The notes below the pieces were generated by a model. The model worked only from the letters and a program-made list of their open reading frames with translations, searched no databases and had not been told where the DNA came from. A stretch of DNA of 64,000 bases, taken from contig NZ_CP036287.1 in assembly GCF_007748095.1 (NCBI RefSeq), forward strand, positions 6,076,001-6,140,000, in the 5' to 3' direction. The position numbers and the translations under genes were made by a program. The DNA comes from Engelhardtia mirabilis (GTDB lineage Bacteria > Planctomycetota > UBA1135 > GCA-002686595). Positions 29,700 through 41,557 of this stretch are shown here, in pieces (position 1 is the stretch's first letter; each line of letters starts with the position of its first letter).

Positions 29700-30524
29700 T
29701 CACGCCCCCGCCTTCCGCAGGGTTCGCAGGGCGCGGCGCACCAGTGCATCGGTCTCGCGGGTCGGGCTCTCGGCGAGCCAGCGGTCGGTGAGTGCGACCA
29801 CGAAGTCGGGCCGGTCGCGGCTGGCGTCGTTGAGCCAGTTGGCGACCGAGTCGCGCACGTACTTGGAGTCGTCGGAGCGCAGGGGCTCGAGCAGGGTCAG
29901 GGCGCGCTCGGGCTCGTCGCGGAAGGCGCGCAGGTGGGCGCACCATACGCCGCGCGGGCGCGTGGCCTCGCTCGCGAAGCGGCGCAGGTTGGGGTCCGCC
30001 TCGCGGGTCCAGGGCTCGAGCAGCTCGACCGCCTGGTCCGGCTCGCCGATGATCGCGTCGCGCACGGCCAGCCAGGCGATCTCGCGCACGCCGGAGTGCG
30101 CGTCGGCGGCGAAGGGCTGCGCGCGGTCCAGGCGTTCGGCCAGGCTCAGCTCCCCCACCTGCTCGGCGTAGCAGGCCCAGTTCCGTACGGCGTCGCAGGT
30201 GTGTGCAGCCAACCGCCGTCGCAGGTCCCGGCCGCGCCGCACGCGCCCGCGACCGATCGTCGCCAGGCCGAGGGCGCGGCCCAGGCCGGCGGTGCGGGCG
30301 ACGATGCCCTGCTCGGACAGCTCCACCGCCGTGGCCCGCAGGTCCTCGCGCGACAGGTCCCACTCCAGCTCCCCGAGCACGTGCTCGAGCAGCCGCGTCT
30401 GGTCGATCGCCAGCCACTCCACCAGGCTCGCGGTCTCGAGCTCGCCCCGCTCCAGGCCGCGAAGAACCTCGGGCGGGATCTCCGCCATGCGGCGCGCGCC
30501 CTTGCGTCCTCGGCTGGCGGTCAT
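29700..30524 (-). CDS. AlkC/AlkD-like DNA alkylation repair glycosylase
   Basis: The protein has 274 residues, starting at the ATG at 30522-30524, which gives the family-typical basic opening (SRGRKGARRMAEIPPEVL); other in-frame ATGs lie 36 bases further in and upstream. It consists of HEAT-like helical repeats with family motifs IDQTRLLEHVL, ADPNLRRFASEATRPRGVW and SDDSKYVRDSVANWLNDASRDRP. These are typical of AlkC/AlkD proteins, which remove positively charged alkylated bases (3-methyladenine, 7-methylguanine) without base flipping. It is probably cytosolic and monocistronic. Confidence 0.82.
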   Translation of the reverse strand: MTASRGRKGARRMAEIPPEVLRGLERGELETASLVEWLAIDQTRLLEHVLGELEWDLSREDLRATAVELSEQGIVARTAGLGRALGLATIGRGRVRRGRDLRRRLAAHTCDAVRNWACYAEQVGELSLAERLDRAQPFAADAHSGVREIAWLAVRDAIIGEPDQAVELLEPWTREADPNLRRFASEATRPRGVWCAHLRAFRDEPERALTLLEPLRSDDSKYVRDSVANWLNDASRDRPDFVVALTDRWLAESPTRETDALVRRALRTLRKAGA

Positions 30525-30573
30525 GGGCGGAGCTTCGCACATGGGGCGTTCGAGCACGACCCCCGAACGAAAC

Positions 30574-30610
30574 GCGGCCCCGGCGCCTCGCTGGGAGGTG
30601 CCGGGGCCGC
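30574..30610 (-). terminator. GC-rich hairpin terminator
   Basis: GCGGCCCCGGC (30574-30584) pairs perfectly with GCCGGGGCCGC (30600-30610), and two to three further pairs extend the stem inward around a nine-base loop. It lies 26 bases after the stop codon of the 30636-33104 protease gene and before the alkylation-repair gene on the same strand. No U-tract follows in either direction. Confidence 0.7.
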
Positions 30611-30635
30611 GCCCTCGCTGTCCGGGATCAGCCGA

Positions 30636-33104
30636 TCACGGCAGGAACACCAGCTCCACCGCGTTGGTGAAGCCGAGCACGAGCCCGTCGACGTAGGCCG
30701 TCTGGGCGAAGACGGAGACCGGCGAACTGGCGCCGCCGTTGACCGTCAGGCCCGCGCTGCCGGCGCCGTCCATGACGACCGTCAGGAGCAGGTCCGCCGA
30801 GGGCACCAGGGTGCCGCCGAAGAGCGGCGTCGAGGCGTTCGACGCGCCGACCACGACCCAGCCGATGGTGCCGGCGGGGGCGCCGACGATCGAAAGGTTG
30901 GAGGTGTTGCCGGGCGACAGGGGCTGGCCGCAGACCGTCATGGTCGCGGTGCCGGGGCCGCCGAAGCCGAGGTCCGCCTGGCACACGTCGCAGGACAGGC
31001 GGTCGACCGAGAAGTCGTCCACGCCGGCCTCGATCAGCGAGCCCGCGCCCTCGTCGGCGGCGCGGAAGCGCACCTGGACGTTGGCACTCGGCGACACGAA
31101 GTCGGAGACGGTGAAGTCGTGGTAGATCCAGCCGCCGCTGGTGCCGGCGCCGGTGGGGCCGACCGTCTCGACGTTGACCCAGGGGCCGCCGTTCGAGACC
31201 TCGACCTCGAACACGTCGGCGTTGGACGCGCCGCCCGTGTCGTTCGAGTACCAGCGGTAGTAGGAGATGATCGCGTCACCGCCGGACAGGTCGACCGGGG
31301 GCGAGATCAGGGTCGTCGCCCCGCCGTCCACGTCGTTGTCGCCCAGGCCGCCGAAGGGCGAGCCCTGGCCGGTGACGTAGCAGAGGGATCCGCCGCTCGT
31401 GTTGTCGTTCTCGGGCTGGGCCGCGGTGCCGACCGGGTCGACGCGCTCCCAGACACCCGTGGTCGCGGCGTCACCGGGGGCGCCGACGGTCCAGCCGGTG
31501 TCGACCTCGAAGTCGTCGGCGAAGAGACCGGTCAGCACGCCCAGGGCCGGCGCGTAGGTGTCGGTCTGGAACGGACCGCAGTTGACGTCGGTGGTGCTGA
31601 AGAAGTACTCGACCTGCGAGCCGCACGAGGCGCCGGGCAGGGCCGCCGACCAGGTGTTGCCCGACTGGAAGGCCATGGGGATGGTCTGGAAGGCCGAGAC
31701 CCCGTCGAAACGGTAGTTCAAGTCGACACCCGCGGTCGGCGTGCCGAGCACTTCGACGGTCAGCGGGGTCACCGTGTCGGGCGCCAGCAGGGTCGGTTGA
31801 CCGGCGGCCAGCAGCGGCAGGGTGCTCGGCAGACACGCCTGGGCGTGGGACTGCATGACCCCGATCACCGTCGGGTGGAAGAACGTGGTCATGTTGTTCA
31901 GACCACCCGGGCACAGGTGGCAGTAGCTCATCACCGTGCCGTTGCTGATGCAGCCGCCGTTCGCGCAGTTGTCGATCTGCGGCGAGTAGTCGTGGGTGTG
32001 CGGCGAGTTGAAGTTGTGACCCAACTCGTGCGCGGTGACGATGAAGTCCCACGTGGTCGGACCGGACTGCACCGGGAAGGGCAGCAGGCCGTCGATGTTG
32101 CCGCACACCGCGAAGGTGAAGGCCGAGTTCGAGTCTTCGCACAGCACGCCGACGTAGGCCACGCCGCCGCCGAGCCCCGCGCCCGACAGCATCATGCCCA
32201 CTTCGGAGTTGAAGGGGATGTTGCCGGTCCAGGCGCTGGAGAACTCGTTCAGCATGGTGATCGAGCCACCGCCGTTGTCGGGGGTCGACCAGGGGTCCGC
32301 CGGCGTGGTGTAGAACTGCACGTAGGGGAACACCAACGTCGTGTCGATCTGCTCCTGGTAGCGACCGTTGACGGCGCCCAGGAGCGTCGTGACGTAGGCC
32401 GCCTCGGCGGCGAGGTCGTTGTAGAGCTGGTAGAGCTGGTAGTCGGTCTCGATCGACAGCGACGCCTGGTTGCCCGAGCAGCTCCCGCCGATCGGGAGCA
32501 GACCGCTGCCGCTGCCGCCGCCGACGGATCCACTGCTGACGGGGGGCTGGGACGAGCTCTGCACCGGGCGACCGCCGTTGGGGAGCAGGTCGAGGGCGCA
32601 ACCGCGCAGGTCCTGGACGCCCAGGGCGCGGACTTCACTCTCCGAAGCGACCCAGGTCTCCGTGCGCGACCAGCCCTCGGCGCCGGGCTGGGGCATGAAG
32701 TGGAAGAACTCGCCGCCGGTCTCGACCCAGCCGCGCACGCCGCGGGTGGAGAAGGACAGCATCACCTCGGAGCCGGGGTCGCCCTCGACCTGGCCCTTCC
32801 AGAGGCTGATCTGCAGCTCGGAGAGCAGCTTCGGCCGAGCCACGCCGTCGACGTAGAAGCCGAACTGCATGGCGTCGAGGTCGACCCGCTCCAGGGCCAG
32901 GTCGACCCCCCCGAAGGGCAGCGGCGCGCCGCCCAGGCGCATCTGGTCCAGGCCGCGCAGGGTGCTCAGTTCGCCCTCGCGGGTGACGAACTTCGGCAGG
33001 GCGGTGGTGCTGTCGACCCCGGCGGGGTCGAGGGGGAAGGGACGCAGGTCGACGGGAGCGAGGCCGACGCCGAGGGGCGCGGCCAACACGAGGGACGCGA
33101 ACAT
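30636..33104 (-). CDS. Secreted M12B (reprolysin/ADAM-like) metalloprotease
   Basis: The protein has 822 residues. It has a short hydrophobic N-terminus, a prodomain-like region (to about 190) and a serine/glycine linker. The catalytic domain (about 210-425) has the zinc site HELGHNFNSPHTHD (HExxHxxxxxH) and the Met-turn GTVMSYCHLC that defines metzincins. It is followed by a second domain (VEVLGTPTAGVDLNYRFDG, VEYFFSTTDVNCGP), a jelly-roll-like segment (about 530-690, FEVDTGWTVG..., VDDFSVDRL) and the C-terminal sandwich module also found in other secreted proteins here (VVGASNASTPLFGGTLVPSA). It is probably secreted and zinc dependent, acting on extracellular protein. A paralogue lies at 39290-41350. 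The 33105-33395 leader region holds nothing I could support. Confidence 0.9.
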   Translation of the reverse strand: MFASLVLAAPLGVGLAPVDLRPFPLDPAGVDSTTALPKFVTREGELSTLRGLDQMRLGGAPLPFGGVDLALERVDLDAMQFGFYVDGVARPKLLSELQISLWKGQVEGDPGSEVMLSFSTRGVRGWVETGGEFFHFMPQPGAEGWSRTETWVASESEVRALGVQDLRGCALDLLPNGGRPVQSSSQPPVSSGSVGGGSGSGLLPIGGSCSGNQASLSIETDYQLYQLYNDLAAEAAYVTTLLGAVNGRYQEQIDTTLVFPYVQFYTTPADPWSTPDNGGGSITMLNEFSSAWTGNIPFNSEVGMMLSGAGLGGGVAYVGVLCEDSNSAFTFAVCGNIDGLLPFPVQSGPTTWDFIVTAHELGHNFNSPHTHDYSPQIDNCANGGCISNGTVMSYCHLCPGGLNNMTTFFHPTVIGVMQSHAQACLPSTLPLLAAGQPTLLAPDTVTPLTVEVLGTPTAGVDLNYRFDGVSAFQTIPMAFQSGNTWSAALPGASCGSQVEYFFSTTDVNCGPFQTDTYAPALGVLTGLFADDFEVDTGWTVGAPGDAATTGVWERVDPVGTAAQPENDNTSGGSLCYVTGQGSPFGGLGDNDVDGGATTLISPPVDLSGGDAIISYYRWYSNDTGGASNADVFEVEVSNGGPWVNVETVGPTGAGTSGGWIYHDFTVSDFVSPSANVQVRFRAADEGAGSLIEAGVDDFSVDRLSCDVCQADLGFGGPGTATMTVCGQPLSPGNTSNLSIVGAPAGTIGWVVVGASNASTPLFGGTLVPSADLLLTVVMDGAGSAGLTVNGGASSPVSVFAQTAYVDGLVLGFTNAVELVFLP

Positions 33105-33395
33105 GCCGGATCCGTAGGGCTTGGGGACGGCCGACGGGCCCCGTGGGGGCTCGCCGGCGGGGGGAGAGGCGGGTCGATGGAACCGCCACCGGGGACGCTC
33201 GGGGGGGCGTGCGGCACGCTGGGGGGCGCGAGCCGGGCAGGACGGACCGCAGGTTAGGAAGGGTCGAAGGCCCGTGGGGTTCCGATCTCTCCCCCCATCC
33301 CCGGGGACGGGCGACGGGGCGGTTCAGAGACGCCGCCGTGTCCGGGCTGCGGCCCCAGGGTCGAGGTTCCGCGGGCCGCGGGCGCCGCGAAGCTC

Positions 33396-34451
33396 CTACC
33401 GCCGCCGGAAGATCACCACGACCTCGCCGGCGTAGCCCACCGTCACCAGCTCCGGGCCGGGGGCGTCGTCGATCAGCTCGCCCAGGGAGAGGTGGTGCAG
33501 GCCGGCGCGGGAGTGGTAGAGGCGCTCGCCTTCCCAGGGGATCGCGCCCTCGTCGCGCAGGAGGGTCACGTCGCCGCCGTAGCCGGTGGTGGCGGCCTCG
33601 AGACCCGGCACGGCCGGATCGAGGTCCGAGAGCACGGCGCCGCGCAGCTTCAACTCCTCGTCGTGCAGGAGCTGGCCCCGATCGCCCTCGATCAGCCACA
33701 GGCCCCCGTCGTCGCCGGCGGCGAGGATCCGGTCCCCGCTCACGGCCAGCCGCGCCAGGCCCGCCGGCGCCCGGAAGGCGACCCGCGTGGTCCAGCCGCT
33801 CGGACCGCGCTCGACCAGCACCAGGCTGCCGTCGTTGCAGGCCACGGCCACGCCGGACTTGAAGGGCACCATGCCCTTGGCCGGGGCCGGGGTCGTGCCG
33901 ATCTTCTCGGCCGTTGCGCCCGCGCCCGCGTTGAAGCGCAGCAGGGTCAGGTTGCGGCTGAAGCCCCCCACCAAGGCCTCGTCGCCGGGATGGACCGGAT
34001 CCAGGTCGGCCACCGCCACCGCGTGGACCAGGGCGCTGTCGGTGAATACCGGCCGCATGCGGTACTTCTTCTCCTGGGCGTCGTAGCCGGCCACGAAGAC
34101 CGCGCCCTCCCCGCCGGAGTCCTCGCTGCCCGAGGCCATCCCGACCGCCACCAGCTCGTCGGCCCCGATCTGGGGCCAGACGTCGCCCACGGCGACCTGG
34201 ATCATCTCGCCGCTGGCGTCGCCGACCTTGGTGCCCTTCCAGGAGCCGTCCTGCTCCGCGACCACCCGCAGCGCGCCGCTGGAGGCGACCACGGCGATCT
34301 CCAGGCCGGAGTCGGGCGACAGGTCGCCGATCGCGCAGCCCCCGAGCTTCTCGCCGGCGTCGAAGACCACCCGGTGGTCGAACTGGACGGGGACCGCGGT
34401 GCAGCTCGCTGCGAAGAGGGCGATGAGGATCGAGAAGCTGATGCGTTGCAT
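33396..34451 (-). CDS. Beta-propeller lipoprotein (FG-GAP/VCBS-like)
   Basis: The protein has 351 residues from the ATG at 34449-34451; that start places a lipoprotein signal at the N-terminus (MQRISFSILIALFAASC, lipobox AASC). The body has repeated blades of the type GGCAIGDLSPDSGLEIAVVASSG, HAVAVADLDPVHPGDEALVGGF and GAVLSDLDPAVPGLEAATTGYGG, typical of calcium-binding FG-GAP/VCBS propellers. It is probably anchored in the cell envelope. There is no catalytic motif and the function is unknown. Confidence 0.78.
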   Translation of the reverse strand: MQRISFSILIALFAASCTAVPVQFDHRVVFDAGEKLGGCAIGDLSPDSGLEIAVVASSGALRVVAEQDGSWKGTKVGDASGEMIQVAVGDVWPQIGADELVAVGMASGSEDSGGEGAVFVAGYDAQEKKYRMRPVFTDSALVHAVAVADLDPVHPGDEALVGGFSRNLTLLRFNAGAGATAEKIGTTPAPAKGMVPFKSGVAVACNDGSLVLVERGPSGWTTRVAFRAPAGLARLAVSGDRILAAGDDGGLWLIEGDRGQLLHDEELKLRGAVLSDLDPAVPGLEAATTGYGGDVTLLRDEGAIPWEGERLYHSRAGLHHLSLGELIDDAPGPELVTVGYAGEVVVIFRRR

Positions 34452-34551
34452 GGCGGCAGAACTTGAAGGGCCGGGAATCGGGGCGCCGGGGTCGGAGACC
34501 CTCTTGCAGAACAGTGTCGGAGACCCGCTAGCAGGATCAGTGAGGATGAGT

Positions 34552-35133
34552 TCAGCCCGCGGCGAGGCTGGAACAGGTCGCAACGAGTCGGCGGGCCAAT
34601 CCGTCCACGGCCGCTTGGTCCCCATCGCGCTCGAGCGAGCCGTCCTCGGCAAAGATCTCGTGGGCGGCGGGGAAGGCCCGCATCTCCGGCAGCACCAGCA
34701 CGCCGAGACCGCTGAGGATCGTGTTGAGCTGCGCCAGGCCGCGCACGCCGCCCAAGCGCCCGGGGGAAGCGGCCAGGAGGCCGGCGGTCTTGCCGCGGAA
34801 GGCCACCAGGGGCGCTTCGCCCGCGGACTCGGTGCGCGAGGCCCAGTCGATGACGTTCTTCAAGGCGCCGCTGTAGCCGCCGTTGTATTCCGGCGAAGCG
34901 ATCAGGAAGCCGTCGCTCTGCGCCATCAGCGCCTTGAAGCGGCGCGCGCCCTCGGGCATGCCCTCGGCGTCCTCGTCATCGCCGTCGTAGAGCGGGATCT
35001 CGAAGTCGCGCAGGCTCGCGACCGTGACCTCCGCACCGGCCGCGCGCGCGGACGCGGCCGCGGCCTCGACCAGACGGTGGTTCAGTGATGCAGCGCGCAG
35101 GCTGCCCGAGAAGGCGAGGATCCGGACGGTCAT
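34552..35133 (-). CDS. NADPH-dependent FMN reductase
   Basis: The protein has 193 residues from the ATG at 35131-35133; the longer frame upstream is discarded because the family starts right before the first strand. It is a flavodoxin-like fold: ILAFSGSLRAASLNHRLVEAA binds the FMN phosphate (the GSLR...S.N.. signature), SPEYNGGYSGALKNVIDW is the second family signature, and GKTAGLLAASPGRLGGVRGL the third. It would reduce FMN or quinones with NADPH in the cytosol. It is divergent from the dehydrogenase gene at 35298, with promoters expected at 35134-35297. Confidence 0.9.
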   Translation of the reverse strand: MTVRILAFSGSLRAASLNHRLVEAAAASARAAGAEVTVASLRDFEIPLYDGDDEDAEGMPEGARRFKALMAQSDGFLIASPEYNGGYSGALKNVIDWASRTESAGEAPLVAFRGKTAGLLAASPGRLGGVRGLAQLNTILSGLGVLVLPEMRAFPAAHEIFAEDGSLERDGDQAAVDGLARRLVATCSSLAAG

Positions 35134-35297
35134 GGCGGGCGTTCTGTGGGGCCGATGGGCAGTGTGGACGCGAGAGGGTACCAATCCACGCTGGGCGGGT
35201 TTCGGCCCAGTCACGGCCGCGGGGTCGAGATTGACGCTCCCTGGGGGGCTGGCTAATCTCCTTCGCCCTGCCGCGCGCCGGACGCGCCCCCCCGACC

Positions 35298-37543
<2,246 letters not shown>

Positions 37544-37547
<4 letters not shown>

Positions 37548-38536
37548 CTCGCTCGTTCATCATCTGCCCGGGGCGCGGTTCCTACACCGAACGCTCCCTG
37601 AAGTCGCTGCCCGAGGGACACGCCTGGGTCGCGGCCGCCGAGCGCCTGCGCGCCGAGGCCGACCTGCCGCCGCTGGTGGAGTTGGACCGCGCCGAGCGCT
37701 TCAGCGCGGCCCAACACCTGCGACCGGCGAACGTCTCGGCGCTGATCTACCTGGTCTCGATGCTCGACGCGTCCCAGGCCATGGCGCGCACCCGCCCGAC
37801 CTGCGTGGCGGGCAACTCGATGGGCTGGTACACGGCCCTCGCGGCGGCCGGGGCCCTGTCGTTCGAGGACGGCTTCCGCCTGGTGCAGGAGATGGCCCTG
37901 CTGCAGGAGCAGCACGACGTCGGCGGGCAGATCCTCTACCCCGTGGTCGACGAGGACTGGCGCCGCGACCCCGAGCGCGAGCGCCTGGTGGACGGGGCCC
38001 TGGCCACCAGTCGCGGCGAAGCGATGCGCTCGATCCACTTGGGCGGCTACGAGGTCCTGGCCGGCAGCGAGGTGGGGATCCGTCACCTGTTGGATTCCCT
38101 GCCCCAGGCCAAGCTCGGCGGGACGGTCTATCCATTCCGACTGATGCGCCACGGGCCCTACCACACGCCGCTCGTGGCGGAGGTCAGCTCGGACGCCCGC
38201 CTGCGCCTGGCGGAACTCGAATTCCGCCGCCCCCTCGTGACGCTGATCGACGGGCGGGGTGAGCGTTTCACCCCCTGGTCGACCTCGCCCGAGGAGCTGC
38301 GCGAGTACACCCTCGGCGCCCAGGTGGTCGAGCCCTACGACCTGACCGCCTCGATCCGCGTTGGGCTGCGCGAGCACGCCCCGGATCGCATCGTGTTGCC
38401 GGGGCCGGGCAACACCCTGGGTGGCGTGGTCGGCCAGGTCCTGATCGCCGAGCGCTGGCGCGGGATCATCGACAAGGCCAGCTTCCAGACCGTCCAGGGC
38501 GGCGCGGGCGCCCTGGTCGAGTCGATGCGGCGCTGA
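37544..38536 (+). CDS. Malonyl-CoA:ACP transacylase-like acyltransferase
   Basis: The protein has 330 residues from a GTG at 37544 overlapping the E1 stop. It has the fabD/polyketide AT fold: FIICPGRGSYTE at the N-terminus, the nucleophile elbow GNSMGWYTALAAAG (GxSxG, about 92), a candidate catalytic histidine in RHGPYHTPL (about 205) and LPGPGNTLGGVV near the end. The family transfers acyl groups from CoA to an acyl carrier protein. Coupling to the E1 gene suggests that both handle the same acyl unit, perhaps a branched starter made by the dehydrogenase. No carrier protein or ketosynthase is in the window. Annotation as an acyltransferase is firm; the substrate is not known. Confidence 0.8.
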
Positions 38537-38661
38537 GAGCGCCGGACCGCACGGCGGCCTGTCTCGGCGGCGGCTCGACGCCGGCGGCGAGCTCGCGGTC
38601 CACCGACAGCGGGCACCTGGAGGTTAGGATCCGGGCGCTCCCCGTCATCGGATCCAAACAG

Positions 38662-39150
38662 ATGCCCTCTCGAACCAGCCTGCCCGCCAAGTCCGCCGCC
38701 CTCGCCGGCCTCGGCCTGACCCTCGCAACCCTGACAAGCGGTTGCCAGTCGACCTCGACGGCATCCGCCGACAACACGGTCGACCCGATCCTCGAGCAGG
38801 AGTTCGGACAGCTCGAGATCGGCGTCGCGGGCGTCGAGCTCGGCGTCGGTCTGGCCAGCACGACGGACTTCGGCACGGTCCAGAGCCGCTTCACCGCGCG
38901 CAGCATCGACGGTGGGGCCACGCGCGTGCTGGGCCTGGCGCTGGAGTTCTGGATCGACGCCAACTCCGACGGGGTGCTGAACGACGGCGAGCGCGCCACG
39001 TTGATGGAGCGCCGCGAACCGAACGGAACGGACGTGCTGACGATTCCCTTCGAGGTGCCCTACGAGAAGGGTCGCCCGCTGCGGTTCGTCGCCACGGTGG
39101 ACACGACGGTGGGCTCGAAGACGATCCCGGGCGACTTCGCCCTGCCGTAG
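38662..39150 (+). CDS. Lipoprotein, unknown function
   Basis: The protein has 162 residues with a lipoprotein signal peptide (AGLGLTLATLTSGC, lipobox LTSGC). The mature part is about 130 residues with alternating hydrophobic strands and an EF-hand-like loop (FWIDANSDGVLNDGERATL) that may bind calcium. It ends with VDTTVGSKTIPGDFALP. No family was recognised. A long hairpin (39164-39221) follows the stop codon. It is probably an envelope protein with a beta-sandwich fold. Confidence 0.65.
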   Translation: MPSRTSLPAKSAALAGLGLTLATLTSGCQSTSTASADNTVDPILEQEFGQLEIGVAGVELGVGLASTTDFGTVQSRFTARSIDGGATRVLGLALEFWIDANSDGVLNDGERATLMERREPNGTDVLTIPFEVPYEKGRPLRFVATVDTTVGSKTIPGDFALP

Positions 39151-39163
39151 GCCGTACGGTTGC

Positions 39164-39221
39164 GGGGACGTTGGGCCGTACTGGGCCGTACGGTGGCGGG
39201 ACCATTTGGCCCAACGTCCCC
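39164..39221. repeat. Stop-adjacent inverted repeat
   Basis: GGGGACGTTGGGCC (39164-39177) and GGCCCAACGTCCCC (39208-39221) are perfect 14-bp arms. The interior carries GTACGGTGGCGGGACCATTT, identical to a stretch inside the 50507-50651 hairpin. It begins 13 bases after the stop of the 38662-39150 lipoprotein gene and probably serves as its terminator. It belongs to the hairpin family described in the findings. Confidence 0.8.
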
Positions 39222-39289
39222 CTCCCCACGAACTCGGAGCGCGCTGCTACGCTCGCAGACCCCATTCCGCGTCCCCAACCCCCTCCCCC

Positions 39290-41350
39290 ATGCTCCTCGC
39301 TTCCGCCCTCCTCGGCGCCGCGACCGGCCTCGGCTGGTCCGCGCCGGACGCCCCCTCCGTCACCTGGCCCCTGGTCCCGACCACCGATGGCCAGCTGACC
39401 GCCGACCGCGCCAGCCTCTCGGTGCTCGACGGCCTGCTAGACGTCCGCATCGAAGACGCCATGGTGCCCGGCATGGAGGGACGCGCGCTGCTGCTCGAGC
39501 GCGTGCCCGCGGCGACCAGCGACGCGCTCCTGTTCGTGGACGGCGAGCCCGTGGCTCCGCTCGGCGCCAGCCTGCGCGGCGACCTCTCCCTGTGGCGCGG
39601 CACCGTCGAGGGCGATCCGCAATCCGACGTCTACCTGGCCCTGTCCAGCGTCGGCGCGCGCGGGTGGGTGCGCTCGAACGGCCAGCTGGTGCACCTGCTC
39701 GCGACCCCCGACGTCGACCGGGGTTGGAGCGCCAGCCGCTCGCGCTGGGTGACCGACGCCGCGATCCGCCACCTGGCGCCGCCGCCGTCGTGCGAGATGC
39801 TCGAGCTGCCCGAGCACCCCGCGCCGGTCACGGCACCGGCCACGCCGCGGCTGCTGCCCATCGGAGCCGGCGGACAGGACGAGCTCTACCAGTGCCGCAT
39901 GGCGGTGGAGACCGACTGGGACTTCTACCAGCTCTTCGGCGACCTGGTCGCGGCCGAGGCCTACGCCCTGTCCCTGTTCGGCGCGGTCAGCGACACCTAC
40001 GTCGATCAGGTCGGCACGCTCGTGCACGTGGCTTACCTGGGCCTCTACACGACCAGCTCCGACCCCTGGAACACCCCCGACATCGGCGGCGGCTCGGGTG
40101 ACATGCTCAACGAATTCCGCAGCGCCTGGATCGGCGGCTGGCCGGTGGACGCCGATCTGGCGCACCTGATCAGCGGCGCGGGCCTGGGCGGCGGCGTGGC
40201 CTGGGTCGGCGTGCTCGGCTACCACGACTACGCCTACGCGGTCAGCGGCAACCTCGCCGGGCAGACGCCCTTCCCCGTGGCCCAGGGCCCGCTCAACTGG
40301 GACTTCGTGGTCACGGCCCACGAGACCGGCCACAACTTCGGCACGAGCCACACCCACAACTACTGCCCGCCCCTGGATCAGTGCGCCCCGGACGGCTACT
40401 GGGGTCAGTGCCAGACGACCACGCTCTGCGCGCCGGGCACGATCATGAGCTACTGCCACCTGTGTGACGGCGGCATCGCCAACATCGCGCCGGTGTTCCA
40501 CCCGACGGTCAAGCAGGTCATCCGCGACAGCGTCGTGTCGAGTGCCCTGCGGCCCTACGAGGGTCTGTCCCAGACGGACCTGGGCGCGCAGCTCGCGAGC
40601 GGCAGCCACGCTCCGACCGCCAGCGCCAGCTACGACGGCCAGACCAACGGCCTGGTGATCGACTTCGCCGACGTGCCGAGCCCGCAGACGGGTGTCTTGG
40701 TGGTGGGCGCGTCGATCGGCAACCTGCCCCTGTTCGGTGGGACGCTGGTGCCCTCGCCGGACCTCTTGAGCGTCTTCGCAACCACCGGGGCGAGCGCGGC
40801 CTTCGGGCCGGCGACCCTGACTGGCTCGTACCCCTTCGGCATCGAGTTGATCGTGCAGGGCTGGTTCACCGATCCTGGCGGCGTCGAGGGTCTGGCGGCG
40901 TCCAACGCCCTCTCCCTCGAGCTGATCAAGCCGGTGCCGCCGAGCGCGGTGACCTGGGCCCAGCACCCGAGCAACGGCTTCGAGTACGCGATCGGCGAGC
41001 CTGCCACCTGGTTCCACAGCCAGAGCCTGGCGCAGCAGTTCGGTGGCACCCTGGCGTCGATCCCCAGCGCGAGCCTCGAGTCGTGGCTCGTGACCAACCT
41101 GTTCGCAGGCGCGGGCCCCAACGAGGACCTGTGGATCGGCTACACGGACGCCCTGAGCGAGGGCGCCTGGCACTGGATCGACGGCTCGGGCGTGAGCGCG
41201 TTCACGCCTTGGACGGCGAACGAGCCCAACGACTACAACGGCTCCGAGGACTACGCCGAGTGGTGGCAGGCCGGCGCCGGCTGGAACGACGGCAACGGAT
41301 TCGACGTCCAGCGCGCGGTGTACCAGCGCGCGATCGGGACGCAGCCCTGA
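39290..41350 (+). CDS. Secreted M12B-like metalloprotease with C-type lectin domain
   Basis: The protein has 686 residues from the ATG at 39290, which gives a signal-peptide-like start (MLLASALLGAATGLGW). The prodomain-like region and catalytic domain parallel the 30636-33104 protease: VVTAHETGHNFGTSHTHNY (HExxHxxxxxH zinc site, about 342) and GTIMSYCHLC Met-turn. The shared sandwich module (VVGASIGNLPLFGGTLVPSP) follows at about 460-540. The last 135 residues form a C-type lectin domain (LWIGYTDALSEGAWHWIDGSG, WTANEPND, GWNDGNGF). The lectin tail would tether the protease to a glycan. Its end shows no match to the DGR template, so it is not a diversification target. It is probably extracellular. 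Confidence 0.9.
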   Translation: MLLASALLGAATGLGWSAPDAPSVTWPLVPTTDGQLTADRASLSVLDGLLDVRIEDAMVPGMEGRALLLERVPAATSDALLFVDGEPVAPLGASLRGDLSLWRGTVEGDPQSDVYLALSSVGARGWVRSNGQLVHLLATPDVDRGWSASRSRWVTDAAIRHLAPPPSCEMLELPEHPAPVTAPATPRLLPIGAGGQDELYQCRMAVETDWDFYQLFGDLVAAEAYALSLFGAVSDTYVDQVGTLVHVAYLGLYTTSSDPWNTPDIGGGSGDMLNEFRSAWIGGWPVDADLAHLISGAGLGGGVAWVGVLGYHDYAYAVSGNLAGQTPFPVAQGPLNWDFVVTAHETGHNFGTSHTHNYCPPLDQCAPDGYWGQCQTTTLCAPGTIMSYCHLCDGGIANIAPVFHPTVKQVIRDSVVSSALRPYEGLSQTDLGAQLASGSHAPTASASYDGQTNGLVIDFADVPSPQTGVLVVGASIGNLPLFGGTLVPSPDLLSVFATTGASAAFGPATLTGSYPFGIELIVQGWFTDPGGVEGLAASNALSLELIKPVPPSAVTWAQHPSNGFEYAIGEPATWFHSQSLAQQFGGTLASIPSASLESWLVTNLFAGAGPNEDLWIGYTDALSEGAWHWIDGSGVSAFTPWTANEPNDYNGSEDYAEWWQAGAGWNDGNGFDVQRAVYQRAIGTQP

Positions 41351-41390
41351 GAGCGGGGCGCCGCGGCATGCCTTGGCTCGTCGCGGGGTT

Positions 41391-41437
41391 CGGGTAGGCG
41401 GGCGTCAGGTGCCAGGCACGAAACCGCCGCCTACCCG
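41391..41437. repeat. Stop-adjacent inverted repeat with GTGCCAGGCAC apex
   Basis: Arms CGGGTAGGCGG (41391-41401) and CCGCCTACCCG (41427-41437) are exact complements. Between them a second palindrome GTGCC-A-GGCAC sits at 41409-41419. The string GGTGCCAGGCACGA is shared with the hairpin at 2149-2269. It lies 40 bases after the stop of the 39290-41350 protease gene and is probably a terminator. Confidence 0.75.
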
Positions 41438-41557
41438 ACGCACCCCCCCCCAGGGCCAACGTACGGACGGGGTTTGAGGTCGACTCGGTCCCACCGTTCG
41501 CGTCTATGGTCTCGGCCCGCGCGGAGGGGTTCCGCCGGCCCACCAGGTATCGAACCG

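Noticed and set aside
29586..33257. 1223-codon plus-strand open frame antisense to the repair and protease genes
   Set aside because: Low-complexity arginine/valine/glycine-rich product without domains; high-GC DNA gives long antisense frames. The minus-strand genes have recognisable motifs.
40940..41350. C-type lectin tail of the second M12B protease as a DGR variable region
   Set aside because: The fold class fits, but there is no sequence match to the template repeat on either strand.
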